DNA of 64,000 nucleotides from Sulfurisphaera tokodaii str. 7 (GTDB taxonomy: Archaea; Thermoproteota; Thermoprotei_A; Sulfolobales; Sulfolobaceae), in assembly GCF_000011205.1 (NCBI RefSeq), contig NC_003106.2, forward strand, positions 2,060,001 through 2,124,000. The letters are read 5' to 3'. Under the pieces are notes generated by a model that saw only the letters and a program-made list of their open reading frames with translations, made no database searches and was not told the origin of the DNA. Shown here one piece after another: positions 25,613 through 33,658 of the stretch. The translations under genes were made by a program, and so were the position numbers. The stretch's first letter is position 1; each line of letters opens with the position of its first letter.

Positions 25613-26695
25613 GTGAATACAGCAGAAGTATTTGGTATCTCACTAATTGTTTTTTGGGGTTTAATGTATCTATTAAGGAAAAAACTTGAAGGGAAAGGAT
25701 TTCAAATATACCCATTTTTACTACTATGGAGAAAAAATACAAGAAGTGAATGGTTCCCTAAAATAGCCAGAAGTAATTGGTATAAGCTCTTTGAAAAAAT
25801 TGGAGTAGGACTTGGAATAATATCACTAATATCTGGAATAGCCCTAATCTTCTATGTAATCAGTGAATTTATATCACCTAAAGCACCACAGTCAGCACAA
25901 TTACGTTTAGAGCCTGTAATACCTGGCGTAACTATAGGTATTAATCAATTACCATATATTCTTTTAGCTATAGGTATTTCAGTTACACTACATGAACTTG
26001 CTCATGCAGTATCAGCTACTTCTAACAATGTGAAAGTACGAAGTGGTGGATTTTTATTCCTTATCTTTTTCCCTGGAGCATTTGTAGAGCCTGATGAAGA
26101 AGAATATAACTCATCAAATTATTCAGTGAGACTTAAGATACTTTCAGCAGGATTAGCTGTTAATCTAATTCTTGCTGCAATATTCTTCCCCTTGGCAATA
26201 TATTTGCCACCAATGTTATCACAAGGATTACAAATTGTAGGAGAGCTTAAGAATTATCCAGCATATAACTCCTCAATTCCAGTTAATAGTATTATCCTTG
26301 GCATTGATGGACATTCAATTCATACTTCAACACAACTTGAAACTTATTTACATCGAGGTGGAATACAAACACTTACATTGTTATTTCCTAATGGAAGTAT
26401 TGGAAATGTAAGCGTTAATATTTCAGATCCTCAACATTTATTGGGAGTTTACCTTACGTATTATTTCCCTCCCTTTATCTACTCGCTATTAGATTTTATA
26501 ATCTGGATGTTTACAATCAACTTCAGCTTAGCACTATTTAATGGAGCACCATTAATAATAACAGATGGAGGAAAGGTGTTTAACGAGTTACTTAAAAAAT
26601 TAGGAGTCAATGAAAAAACATCATATCTTATTCAAGGCATAATTACAATGCTCTTTATATCTGCGATCTTACTTTCTATCAATCCTCTTCAATAA
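25613..26695 (+). CDS. Site-2 protease-type intramembrane metalloprotease (M50) with PDZ domain
   Basis: 360 residues, GTG start. Membrane helices at about 5-20, 64-85 and 113-135; the third carries the zinc motif HELAH (H127, E128, H131). A PDZ-like domain follows at about 190-270 ([23 protein letters not shown]), then helices with [18 protein letters not shown], whose aspartate completes the zinc site. It cleaves membrane proteins within the bilayer, for example anti-sigma-like or signal-peptide remnants in other organisms. It converges with lysS, overlapping by 17 bases. Confidence 0.88.
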   Translation: MNTAEVFGISLIVFWGLMYLLRKKLEGKGFQIYPFLLLWRKNTRSEWFPKIARSNWYKLFEKIGVGLGIISLISGIALIFYVISEFISPKAPQSAQLRLEPVIPGVTIGINQLPYILLAIGISVTLHELAHAVSATSNNVKVRSGGFLFLIFFPGAFVEPDEEEYNSSNYSVRLKILSAGLAVNLILAAIFFPLAIYLPPMLSQGLQIVGELKNYPAYNSSIPVNSIILGIDGHSIHTSTQLETYLHRGGIQTLTLLFPNGSIGNVSVNISDPQHLLGVYLTYYFPPFIYSLLDFIIWMFTINFSLALFNGAPLIITDGGKVFNELLKKLGVNEKTSYLIQGIITMLFISAILLSINPLQ

Positions 26696-28172
26696 TTTTA
26701 CTACTAAGCATTGGGAAAGGTATAACTTCTTTTATACTATAATTGTTTGTGAGCAACATTACAAGTCTGTCAATACCAATACCTAGTCCTCCAGTAGGAG
26801 GCATGCCATAGCTTAAAGCTCTAACAAAATCCACATCATAAGGATGAGCCTCTTCATCCCCTCTTCTAAACATCTCTTGTTCCTGTTTGAATAATTTGTC
26901 TTGAAGAATAGGGTCGTTTAACTCAGTATAGGCATTTGCAAGCTCCATTCCAGCTATAAATAACTCAAATCTTTCAACTAAACCTGGTTTACTCCTATGT
27001 GGTTTACATAATGGTGTAGTCTCTATGGGATAATCTAAAATGAACGTTGGTTGTATTAAGTTAGGCTCAACTAATTTATCAAATAGTTTCTCTATCATTA
27101 AACCCCTAATATACATGTTACCCCTAGGTTTCAGACCATATTTATCCATCAAATTCTTTAACTCCTCATCACTTACGTTTTCAACATTTTTGCCTAAAGC
27201 TTCTGAAAGAGCATCATAAATTGTTACTTTTTTAAATTGTGAGAAGTCTATTTCATAATCTTTACCGCTTATGGTATACTTAATTTTAGTATCGTGAAAA
27301 ATACTTTTAACCACATATTGTAGCATATCTTCTGTTAATCTCATAATATCGTTGTAATCTGCATAAGCCCAGTATAACTCCATTAGAGTAAATTCAGGGT
27401 TGTGAGTTACATCAATATCCTCATTTCTAAAGACTTTCCCTATTTCAAAAACTTTATTGAAACCACCTACTATAAATCTCTTAAGATATAGTTCGAGAGA
27501 AATTCTCAAATACCAATCTTCCTCGAGATAGTTTACGTGACTCTTAAAAGGTTTTGCTAATGCACCTCCATAAACTGGCTGTAAAATCGGTGTTTCAACT
27601 TCTATGAATCCTTTTGAATAGAGGTACTCTCTAATCAGTCTAATTATTAAAAACCTAATCTCCATAGCTTTCCTAGCATTATCGTTATACAGAAAATCAA
27701 CATATCTATGAGCATACCTAAACTCTGGAGACAGTTTACTCCAATCTGGAGGCTCTATTAATGATTTTGCAAGCATTGTATAATCTTTTATCCTAAGTGT
27801 TAATTCGCCCTTTATAGTATATAGAAGATCTCCTTTTACACCAATTATATCACCTCTATCAACAATCTCAAAAAATTTATCATATTTTTCGCCTAGTTCG
27901 TTTACTCTTAGCTGTAATTGTAATTTTTCTCCTTCATCGAAAATATCAACAAATGAAATTTTCCCGTGTCTTCTTATGTTTGCTACTCTTCCAGCAGTGG
28001 AAATGTCAAACATGAAAGGGTCTTGTGGCTTATCATTTCTTTCTGAAGCTATTTTCTTTATTTCTACTATAGTATGTGTAATTTCGTATTTTTGTGGATA
28101 TGGATTAATTCCTTGTTTTTTTAATTCTTCAACGATCTTTACTCTTCTTTCATCCCATTTCAACTTAATCAA
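26679..28172 (-). CDS. lysS: Lysyl-tRNA synthetase, class II
   Basis: 497 residues. N-terminal OB-fold anticodon domain ([35 protein letters not shown]), then class II motifs: motif 2 [25 protein letters not shown] and motif 3 [28 protein letters not shown] is specific to LysRS. Many archaea use class I LysRS; Sulfolobales use this class II form. Confidence 0.95.
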   Translation of the reverse strand: MIKLKWDERRVKIVEELKKQGINPYPQKYEITHTIVEIKKIASERNDKPQDPFMFDISTAGRVANIRRHGKISFVDIFDEGEKLQLQLRVNELGEKYDKFFEIVDRGDIIGVKGDLLYTIKGELTLRIKDYTMLAKSLIEPPDWSKLSPEFRYAHRYVDFLYNDNARKAMEIRFLIIRLIREYLYSKGFIEVETPILQPVYGGALAKPFKSHVNYLEEDWYLRISLELYLKRFIVGGFNKVFEIGKVFRNEDIDVTHNPEFTLMELYWAYADYNDIMRLTEDMLQYVVKSIFHDTKIKYTISGKDYEIDFSQFKKVTIYDALSEALGKNVENVSDEELKNLMDKYGLKPRGNMYIRGLMIEKLFDKLVEPNLIQPTFILDYPIETTPLCKPHRSKPGLVERFELFIAGMELANAYTELNDPILQDKLFKQEQEMFRRGDEEAHPYDVDFVRALSYGMPPTGGLGIGIDRLVMLLTNNYSIKEVIPFPMLSSKIIEED

Positions 28173-28308
28173 TATAAGGGAATTAAAGAGAACTTAAAAT
28201 ATTTCCGCACAAATATGAGTTAAGTTTATTTTGTAAAACCACTAATCATATCTTAGAAGTGATCGGTAAAGGGCCCATAGCTCAGCTAGGTAGAGTGCCG
28301 GGCTCCAG

Positions 28309-28365
28309 CTTTCATCGGGTCTTACGACCCTATATAAGGGGATGAGTTAAAGCTGGAGAGGAGAG
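28309..28365 (+). other. Intron of tRNA-Trp
   Basis: Placed by exon structure between tRNA positions 37 and 38, the canonical archaeal site cut by the splicing endonuclease. The intron's AAAGCTGGAG (28349-28358) is complementary to CTCCAGCTTT, which spans the anticodon loop and intron start, and GGGTC/GACCC forms an inner hairpin at 28317-28330. This makes a bulge-helix-bulge-like precursor. Exact bulges were not computed. Confidence 0.8.
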
Positions 28366-28399
28366 ACCCGGTGGTCCGGGGTTCAAGTCCCCGTGGGCC
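28363..28399 (+). repeat. Left attachment repeat (attL) inside tRNA-Trp
   Basis: These 37 bases, from the last three intron bases through the T-arm and most of the acceptor strand, align without gaps to 33391-33427. Nine of 37 positions differ, all on the distal side if the tRNA is taken as the original. The longest exact shared block is CAAGTCCCC, then TGGGCCC. Confidence 0.8.
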
Positions 28400-28401
28400 C
28401 A

Positions 28402-28694
28402 TTATTCCTAAAATTTCACGTTTTTTCATTCTCTATATAAAGGCTTAAATTGAACGCTTGACGAATTTTTATTTAACGCTTTACTCTATCTTATTAATAA
28501 AATATAGATACTCCATAGGAAGGCGTTCAATGGGCGTTAAAATAGATAAAATAGATCAAAAAACTAGAAGAAAAATTATAAAAGATTATGTAGAACAGTA
28601 TTTCATATAATAAGTTAGGAATACCGAGAACTATATTATGCTATTACAGATAAGGAAAATATGAAATACCAAGCAAGAAGAGGGAAATTCACGA
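28402..28694. other. Decayed coding fragments right of tRNA-Trp
   Basis: No intact gene. Short frames that look like former protein: 28531 onward reads MGVKIDKIDQKLEEKL then stops, and shifted frames continue as IKDYVEQYF and later LYYAITDKENMKYQARR before the MITE-like element. This looks like one small gene broken by frameshifts and then cut by the insertion. Family not recognised. Confidence 0.4.
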
Positions 28695-29008
28695 GAGAGT
28701 GTCAAATGCGTAATTAATATGAATAACTAAATAAAGTAAAAAGTTATAAAACGCCTTTATTTAGAATTAAATTCACTTAATTACTAAGAGTATTATAATA
28801 TAAAATCAGTTTATTTAATGTAATTGCAAATAATTTCGTAATTTTCGATAACTAGGGCTAAGGGAGTTTTTCCTAATGAGGTTTTCTGATATGGAGTTTA
28901 ATACATGATATAATCTAGATGTGTTTTCACTTAAATATTTATTCTGCAGTTAGATTCTGTAATACTTGTTTACTATGAAATTATGTTAATTACGCATTGG
29001 ACACTCTC
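28695..29008. mobile_element. MITE-like element with 26-bp inverted ends
   Basis: A 314-bp stretch bounded by inverted repeats at 28695-28720 and 28983-29008; 24 of 26 positions pair, starting GAGAGTGTC and containing AATGCGTAATTAA. The interior is AT-rich and has no open frame of useful length. No target duplication is obvious. This fits a non-autonomous miniature transposable element; I cannot name its parent insertion sequence. Confidence 0.6.
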
Positions 29009-29411
29009 ATGGGTAAGAAATAAAGGGGTCGAAGGAGAATCCTTATCCTGCCAAGGTGCCCCCGAGCTGTTAAGGGACTGCCTTGAGGGCCGCTGAGATT
29101 CCGCCCTTGATGTGTGCCCCATATCTTGCGAGCTAAGCAGGCTCCTTAGATTAGATGATGGATAACGTCAGTATAATAATTATTGAGGCCCTTCAAGCAT
29201 ATAAGCATAAACGTAATGGGCAGTTGAGCTCTTCCGAATAAGACAGTAAATGGACTGCAAAGTTCTTTAACGAACTCCCGTTACTTTTGTAAGCTTCTTC
29301 ACGGCGCGAATCGCTAAAGTCGACGCCCTCAAGACGTTAGGCTTTTGCCTTTTGTTCGAAATATAAAACATTACGGGCGTTATTTAACGTAAGATGTCCG
29401 GTGAAGTAAAG
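29009..29411. other. GC-shifted non-coding stretch with broken frames
   Basis: Sequence is richer in G and C than the surroundings. It has short frames such as SFFTARIAKVDALKTLGFCLLFEI (in parts, near 29291-29364) and MMDNVSIIIIEALQAYKHKR (near 29155-29215), interrupted by stops. Probably remnants of genes carried in with the cassette downstream. No RNA fold was recognised with confidence. Confidence 0.4.
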
Positions 29412-29440
29412 TTTTTAAGGTTTGAAAAATAAAACCTTAA
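29412..29440 (+). promoter_or_regulatory. Promoter and dyad operator of the HTH-cupin-methyltransferase gene
   Basis: A TATA-like TTTTTAA lies 24-30 bases before the GTG at 29442, so the mRNA is probably leaderless. A perfect inverted repeat TTAAGGTTT-N8-AAACCTTAA spans 29415-29440, overlapping the TATA box and covering the likely start of transcription. A repressor bound here would block TBP or polymerase. The XRE domain of the gene just downstream is the obvious candidate to bind it. Confidence 0.65.
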
Positions 29441-29441
29441 T

Positions 29442-30989
29442 GTGGAGTATCCTATAGGCAAGAGAATAACGGAGATCAGGGAAAAGAAGGGAATTAGCGT
29501 AACGCAACTGGCAAAAATGGCAGGAATATCAAAGTCCACGCTTTGGGAAATAGAGAACGGTAAAATATCTCCCAATATTTCGACCCTTTGGAGCATAGCC
29601 AACGCATTAGGTGTTACCTTTGGCGAGCTCATAACTTACGATATCGTCGTCAAGGATGAGGGGTCTGAGGTTCGATTAATCGAACGAAACAACAATATAG
29701 AAGTATACTTGATGAAGCTAAACGGCGGTTCGGTTAGATATTCTAAAGCACATAGCAATTCTCCAGTTGAGTTAGTTCACGTAATTAAGGGAGCTATGAT
29801 AGTTGGGCCGTTCGAAAGTCCAGAGTTTGTGTGGGAAGGCAAAACGGTTAAGTTCTATGGAGGCGTGGACCACGTTTATGCGGCAGTAGGGGGAGAGGCG
29901 GAAGCAATAGTAACAATGAAGTACTTCTCCGAAAAGAGTATCACTAAAATTGAATATAGAAATATTAAGGAAATAAAAATAGAAAAATATAGGGATTTGT
30001 TGGAAAGCAAAGCGGTAAATAACAACGTATTAGCAACTGCGATTTCAACCATAAATGATCACGACGCAAGCCACTTGCAGAATGACGATCTCTTGCTGTT
30101 CGACGTATTATCGGCTGAGCTCAAGACCTTGTCTGGGACTTTAACGGTACCTAAAGTTGTATTTAACTCTTTAAACTCTTTAGGATTAGCCGAAAGATCT
30201 TCTGTTACTAATTTCGAAAAAAACATAGATGTAGTAAGATATTATATCTATGAGCCGCTGCATCCAGGCTATGCGGAGCAAGCAGTTTTCGTCGCGTACG
30301 AGCTAGAAAGGAGGAACATAAAAGACGTGATCAGCATAGGCTGTGGCCCCGCATATCATGAGGCTATGCTTAAAGAAATTATACCAGATTTAAGCATAAC
30401 TTGCATAGAAAATTCTCAGTTCTTTAAGAAACTTTCGCCGTTTAAAGTATTAGATGAAGTGCCAAACGGCGTAAACGCAATTATATCTTTCGGCTCTTCT
30501 CATCATATTGAGGGCTTCCTAAGGCTGGTCGCTAATAAACTAAAGAAGGGCGGGACGCTAATAGTCTCGGACGAGTTCGTAGCTGACTATTCTTCAGAAA
30601 GGGAGAGAAAGAGGAATGTAATTAGGCACCACTTGGGTTACCTGCTCGACATCCCGTTAGCCGAGTTCAGGGAAGAACTACTGTCAGCTTTTAACGCCAA
30701 AAATATTGATATTTCGCTCGGCATACTATCAAGAATTTATATTAAAATATTCAAAAACATTAAGGATAAAATAACAATTGATAGAGTAGAAGATGCATTC
30801 TTAAACTTCTACTATTTGGAGTTAACGTCGCTCCTTTTGGGCGTAGCATACATAGAAGAGAAAAAAGTATCTTTAAATAAATTTATTGCAGAATCATCTA
30901 TGCTTGGCCTGAAGCTCGACTCAGTTTACAAGGTTTACCCCACTGGAAAGGACAGCGGGACTTACGTCGTCGCATTCACCAGGGCATGA
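29442..30989 (+). CDS. XRE-HTH / cupin / SAM-methyltransferase fusion protein
   Basis: 515 residues, GTG start chosen for its fit to the leaderless promoter. Residues 7-62 form an XRE helix-turn-helix (ITEIREKKGISVTQLAKMAGISKSTLWEIENGK in parts). Residues 75-160 look like a cupin with H104, E110 and H144 as possible metal ligands. From about 265 there is a class I methyltransferase: VISIGCGPAYHE (motif I, 296-307), then AIISFGSSHHIEGFL and KLKKGGTLIVSDEF. HTH-cupin regulators are common; a C-terminal methyltransferase is not something I know. It is followed 3 bases later by an exporter gene. G/C-ending codons are more frequent than in chromosomal neighbours. Sensor, substrate and methylation target are unknown. 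Confidence 0.8.
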   Translation: MEYPIGKRITEIREKKGISVTQLAKMAGISKSTLWEIENGKISPNISTLWSIANALGVTFGELITYDIVVKDEGSEVRLIERNNNIEVYLMKLNGGSVRYSKAHSNSPVELVHVIKGAMIVGPFESPEFVWEGKTVKFYGGVDHVYAAVGGEAEAIVTMKYFSEKSITKIEYRNIKEIKIEKYRDLLESKAVNNNVLATAISTINDHDASHLQNDDLLLFDVLSAELKTLSGTLTVPKVVFNSLNSLGLAERSSVTNFEKNIDVVRYYIYEPLHPGYAEQAVFVAYELERRNIKDVISIGCGPAYHEAMLKEIIPDLSITCIENSQFFKKLSPFKVLDEVPNGVNAIISFGSSHHIEGFLRLVANKLKKGGTLIVSDEFVADYSSERERKRNVIRHHLGYLLDIPLAEFREELLSAFNAKNIDISLGILSRIYIKIFKNIKDKITIDRVEDAFLNFYYLELTSLLLGVAYIEEKKVSLNKFIAESSMLGLKLDSVYKVYPTGKDSGTYVVAFTRA

Positions 30990-30992
30990 GCA

Positions 30993-31817
30993 ATGAAGAG
31001 GTTAGGGATAGTCGAAATGATAGTTACAACTGTGATATGGGGCAGCATACCGATCTTGGCCCTATTGTCAGACTTGCCGTCACCTGTTTTCGTATTCTTC
31101 AGGGTTTTTCTCACTTCCCTCTTCCTTTTCCCAATAGTAAAGAAGATAAGACCAAAGCTCCTGCTGAAAATTACAATATTACTTTCAGGCCTATCATTAG
31201 CCCTTAACTGGATATTTCTGTTTTATTCTATAAGATTAGTTCAGGTATCTGAGGCAATATTACTGTATTATACGGGGCCGATATTTGCAACAATAATCAT
31301 GCACTTCTTAGGGGAGAGGATAAACGGGGTAAAGTTAATATCGATCCTTCTAGCTTTCGGCGGGATAATACTAATCCTCGATCCCACCGAAATGAGCCTA
31401 AATTTAGGCATATATGTCGCGTTGCTCAGCGGCCTCTTTTACGGCATTTTAGCTGTAACCAGCAAGCTCTCGACTAAGCTCGTCAGCTCCAAGGAACTTG
31501 TGCTCTACCAAACCATAATAGCTAGCGCGCTTACCTTCCCGTTCTTGTTCGCGTTTAAGTTCTCGTTCACGCTTTACACGGCTATAATAGTCTTGGTAGC
31601 AGCACTGGTTAACACCCTTTTAGCCCTCTTCCTATGGTACGACGCGTTAACTAAAATCAGCGTCCAACTCGCCTCAGTACTTAGCTATTTAGACCCCGTT
31701 TTCGCAATTATATTTGCATATATTTTCTTGGCACAAATGCCGTCCACTATGACAATAGTAGGAGGAATACTGATAATAGTAGGAGGAATAATATCGATTT
31801 TTGCCGAAACTTTCTGA
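30993..31817 (+). CDS. EamA/DMT-superfamily transporter
   Basis: 274 residues with ten hydrophobic helices in two five-helix halves, typical of EamA drug/metabolite transporters (VIWGSIPILALL in helix 1; LASVLSYLDPVFAIIFAYIFLAQ in helix 9 region). The family exports or imports small metabolites such as amino acids. It starts 3 bases after the HTH-cupin-methyltransferase stop, so the two are one transcription unit. Base composition matches that gene, not the chromosome. I infer export of the compound sensed or methylated by the partner. Confidence 0.85.
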   Translation: MKRLGIVEMIVTTVIWGSIPILALLSDLPSPVFVFFRVFLTSLFLFPIVKKIRPKLLLKITILLSGLSLALNWIFLFYSIRLVQVSEAILLYYTGPIFATIIMHFLGERINGVKLISILLAFGGIILILDPTEMSLNLGIYVALLSGLFYGILAVTSKLSTKLVSSKELVLYQTIIASALTFPFLFAFKFSFTLYTAIIVLVAALVNTLLALFLWYDALTKISVQLASVLSYLDPVFAIIFAYIFLAQMPSTMTIVGGILIIVGGIISIFAETF

Positions 31818-31851
31818 GTAAAGAACGTTAGCTAACCATAGTAACTAAGGG

Positions 31852-32553
31852 GTGCCATCCCAGTGGGGGATAGGACTTGAACTTATACAGGCTTACGTCA
31901 GGGGAACCTCAGTCTGCTCCGAGGGGGATATTGCCGCATTCCCGCATCTCAAAAGTAAGGGAGTCATCAAAAAGGAGGAGGATGGCACTGGTGATAAACT
32001 TCAGGCTTTCTTTGACTGGCGCTTAAAGGTCGGACGAAATATCCCTGACACGCGTAAGGACTACGTCTCGTACCTTAAGAAGCCCCTTGACCGCAAAAAG
32101 AAGTGGAGTGTTATGCTTATAAACTTTACTACGAGTTCTTAGGAAAGGAAGAGAAGGCTAAGGAGTTGAAAGTAGAGAAGAAAGCATCGGTGCTCGTGTA
32201 TAGAGTCCCTACAGTCAATAAGATAAAAGCAGTGCTTAGTCACGAAGACGAGAGAATAAGAGTGCAGAGTACTGTATAGACTTTTGTTGGAAAGCGGGGT
32301 TGGGCTCAAGGAGGCATTATACATATTAAATAATTATAACCCTTCACTAGACCAAAAAGAAGACGGGTTCTATATCTACATGGTCAATCTCGTGAGGAAA
32401 AGCAAGAAAGACATGTATGGTAATATTATGTTCTCAATAGAAGTTAAGGGTAATATAAGGATACTCTACAGTGTTGATTTAAAAAACTGTATAGTATTTA
32501 TTTGGGGGTTTGGGGTCTCACAAGGACTTTTACGGTCGTGGTTGAGCTCATAA
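31852..32553 (+). pseudogene. SSV-type tyrosine recombinase (integrase), broken
   Basis: Three successive pieces in alternating frames read as one archaeal virus/plasmid integrase. Frame 1 to about 32108 ends with FFDWRLKVGRNIPDTRKDYVSYLKKPLDRKKK. The next frame, 32109-32279, has CYAYKLYYEFLGKEEKAKELK. Back in frame 1 from 32278 comes RLLLESGVGLKEALYILNNYNPSL. The first catalytic arginine expected in SGVR is glycine, and the His-x-x-Arg and tyrosine region is missing. The N-terminal GIGLEL could be the decayed internal attachment site (GFEP in intact SSV-like enzymes). At least two frameshifts plus C-terminal loss. Confidence 0.75.
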
Positions 32554-32583
32554 TAAGCCTCAATAAGCATTTTTTCTAAACTC

Positions 32584-32861
32584 CTATAAATCCTCCTTAC
32601 CATCAATAACTAAGTAACCCTCACCTTTCTCGTCCTTATCTTCAATTCTCATAAGTATAGGTTTATCGAGAACATTAAAAAGGAATAAGTAATTACTCTC
32701 ATTGAATTTCGAAAAATTATTGAGTAAAACTAGATAGGTGCCAGTCGTCAAATTTTGTTATGAGAAAAACTTGGAGTGTTTATCACAAAAAATTTCACTC
32801 TCAAGTTAATACTATAATCCCTTTTAGTGTTTTTGATCTCTTCGTCTATTATATTTGTCAT
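32584..32861 (-). pseudogene. Small orphan gene, split into two overlapping frames
   Basis: On the minus strand an ATG at 32861 opens a 37-codon frame (MTNIIDEEIKN...SFSHNKI) ending in TGA. A TTG overlapping that TGA opens a 55-codon frame (LTTGTYLVLLNNFSKF...LVIDGKEDL) ending at 32584. Together they read like a single protein of about 92 residues with one frameshift; two coupled mini-genes are the alternative. No family recognised. Confidence 0.4.
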
Positions 32862-33022
32862 GATCTACAAATTGTTGTTAATTTCACAAAGACCTAAGGT
32901 AATGCGATAATGACAAGAGGATTTAAATTCTGAAATCCTGAAAGAAACAGTTTTCAAACCCACCTTTTCACCCTACAACGAATAGTAAAATTTTTGAAAC
33001 CCTACTTAGCGTATTTTAACAT
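32862..33022. other. Non-coding spacer within the element
   Basis: AT-rich, stops in all frames, nothing recognised; separates the split minus-strand orphan gene from the short HTH-like frame. Confidence 0.5.
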
Positions 33023-33175
33023 ATGAATACCAGAGGTTTAATTCTATTCTATTTAGCAAGAAAGAATTGTGCCACCTTAGATGAGATTTATAGTAATTTT
33101 CAAATAAATAAAAATACTGCAAAAATTGCCCTTAGCTGGTTAGCAAAAGAACAATATAACAAGGAGATAGCTTAG
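33023..33175 (+). CDS. Short helix-turn-helix-like protein or fragment
   Basis: A 50-residue frame from an ATG at 33023. LDEIYSNFQINKNTAKIALSWLAKEQY reads like the core of a winged helix-turn-helix, with the recognition helix at NKNTAKIALSWL. It stops before a wing would be complete, so it may be a truncated plasmid- or virus-type regulator. It lies inside the integrated element. Confidence 0.45.
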   Translation: MNTRGLILFYLARKNCATLDEIYSNFQINKNTAKIALSWLAKEQYNKEIA

Positions 33176-33390
33176 AACTTCAACTGGAGAAAGATTCAGA
33201 CTATACTGTATAAGCAGCACTAGGCTTAAGGAACTTAACATTTAGCAGGTTAACTGGGGAGTTAATGCATTTAATAGACTATCTTTAATAGAATTAGGTA
33301 CTCTATTTTTATTTATTATAAACTTATCTGTCAAAAGATTTAACGTTTAACGTATAACGTTGAATAACACTGTTCTTATTTAACTTGTCA
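33176..33390. other. Non-coding spacer before the right attachment repeat
   Basis: AT-rich with a cluster of AACGT-type words near 33340-33362 (TTAACGTTTAACGTATAACGTT). This imperfect palindrome could be a former protein-binding site of the element. No frame of interest. Confidence 0.4.
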
Positions 33391-33428
33391 GAGACCTGGC
33401 AATTTTGGGTACAAGTCCCCATGGGCCC
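33391..33428 (+). repeat. Right attachment repeat, decayed tRNA-Trp 3' half
   Basis: Gapless alignment to 28363-28399: 28 of 37 bases identical, including CAAGTCCCC and TGGGCCC; most differences are transitions, as in neutral decay. Similarity resumes after the repeat (CATTATT...ATTCCT follows both copies). It cannot be a functional tRNA because the 5' half is absent. Confidence 0.8.
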
Positions 33429-33658
33429 CATTATTATTATTCCTGTGTTAGTAAACAATGCTCATAGTATTGTCATTAGAGTGTTTATATTTCTATATTT
33501 AAATTAAGATATACAAAACCTTGTATTGACATTTACTCTTTGTAGAGATCTTCATTAATTAATAAATTTATACCCTCCTAATGACGACATTATGACAATA
33601 ATATCAAATTTTGATAATGAAGATGAGAATTTTATAATTAAAAATAGTAGAGTATGTA
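33429..33658. other. Spacer right of the integrated element
   Basis: AT-rich chromosomal spacer between the right repeat and the HEAT-like gene; no feature recognised beyond the short match to sequence flanking tRNA-Trp. Confidence 0.5.

Larger units (their letters stand above)
28271..28401 (+). tRNA. tRNA-Trp (anticodon CCA) with intron
   Basis: Exons give acceptor GGGCCCA/TGGGCCC with discriminator A at 28401, D-arm GCTC/GAGT, anticodon stem CCGGG/CCCGG (28298-28302 and 28367-28371), anticodon CCA at 28305-28307, and T-arm CGGGG/CCCCG. A 57-nt intron interrupts after position 37. CCA is not encoded. The 3' half is duplicated in decayed form at 33391-33428, which marks this gene as an integration site. 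Confidence 0.95.
28363..33428. mobile_element. Old integrated element at tRNA-Trp
   Basis: The element is bounded on the left by the tRNA-Trp 3' half and on the right by a decayed copy of it in the same orientation, about 5.03 kb away. Contents: decayed coding fragments and a MITE-like element (28402-29010), an intact cassette of HTH-cupin-methyltransferase plus EamA exporter, an SSV-type integrase pseudogene, and small orphan frames. The mix of attachment-site duplication and tyrosine recombinase inside the bounds is the standard mark of archaeal plasmid or virus integration. The element can no longer move by itself, since the integrase is broken and the right repeat is degraded. Confidence 0.75.

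Noticed and set aside
30986-31207. 73-codon frame starting at the end of the fusion gene
   Set aside because: It is in a different frame from the EamA transporter and lacks any protein-like pattern.
32139-32324. 61-codon minus-strand frame in the element
   Set aside because: Antisense to the integrase pseudogene, which explains the sequence better.
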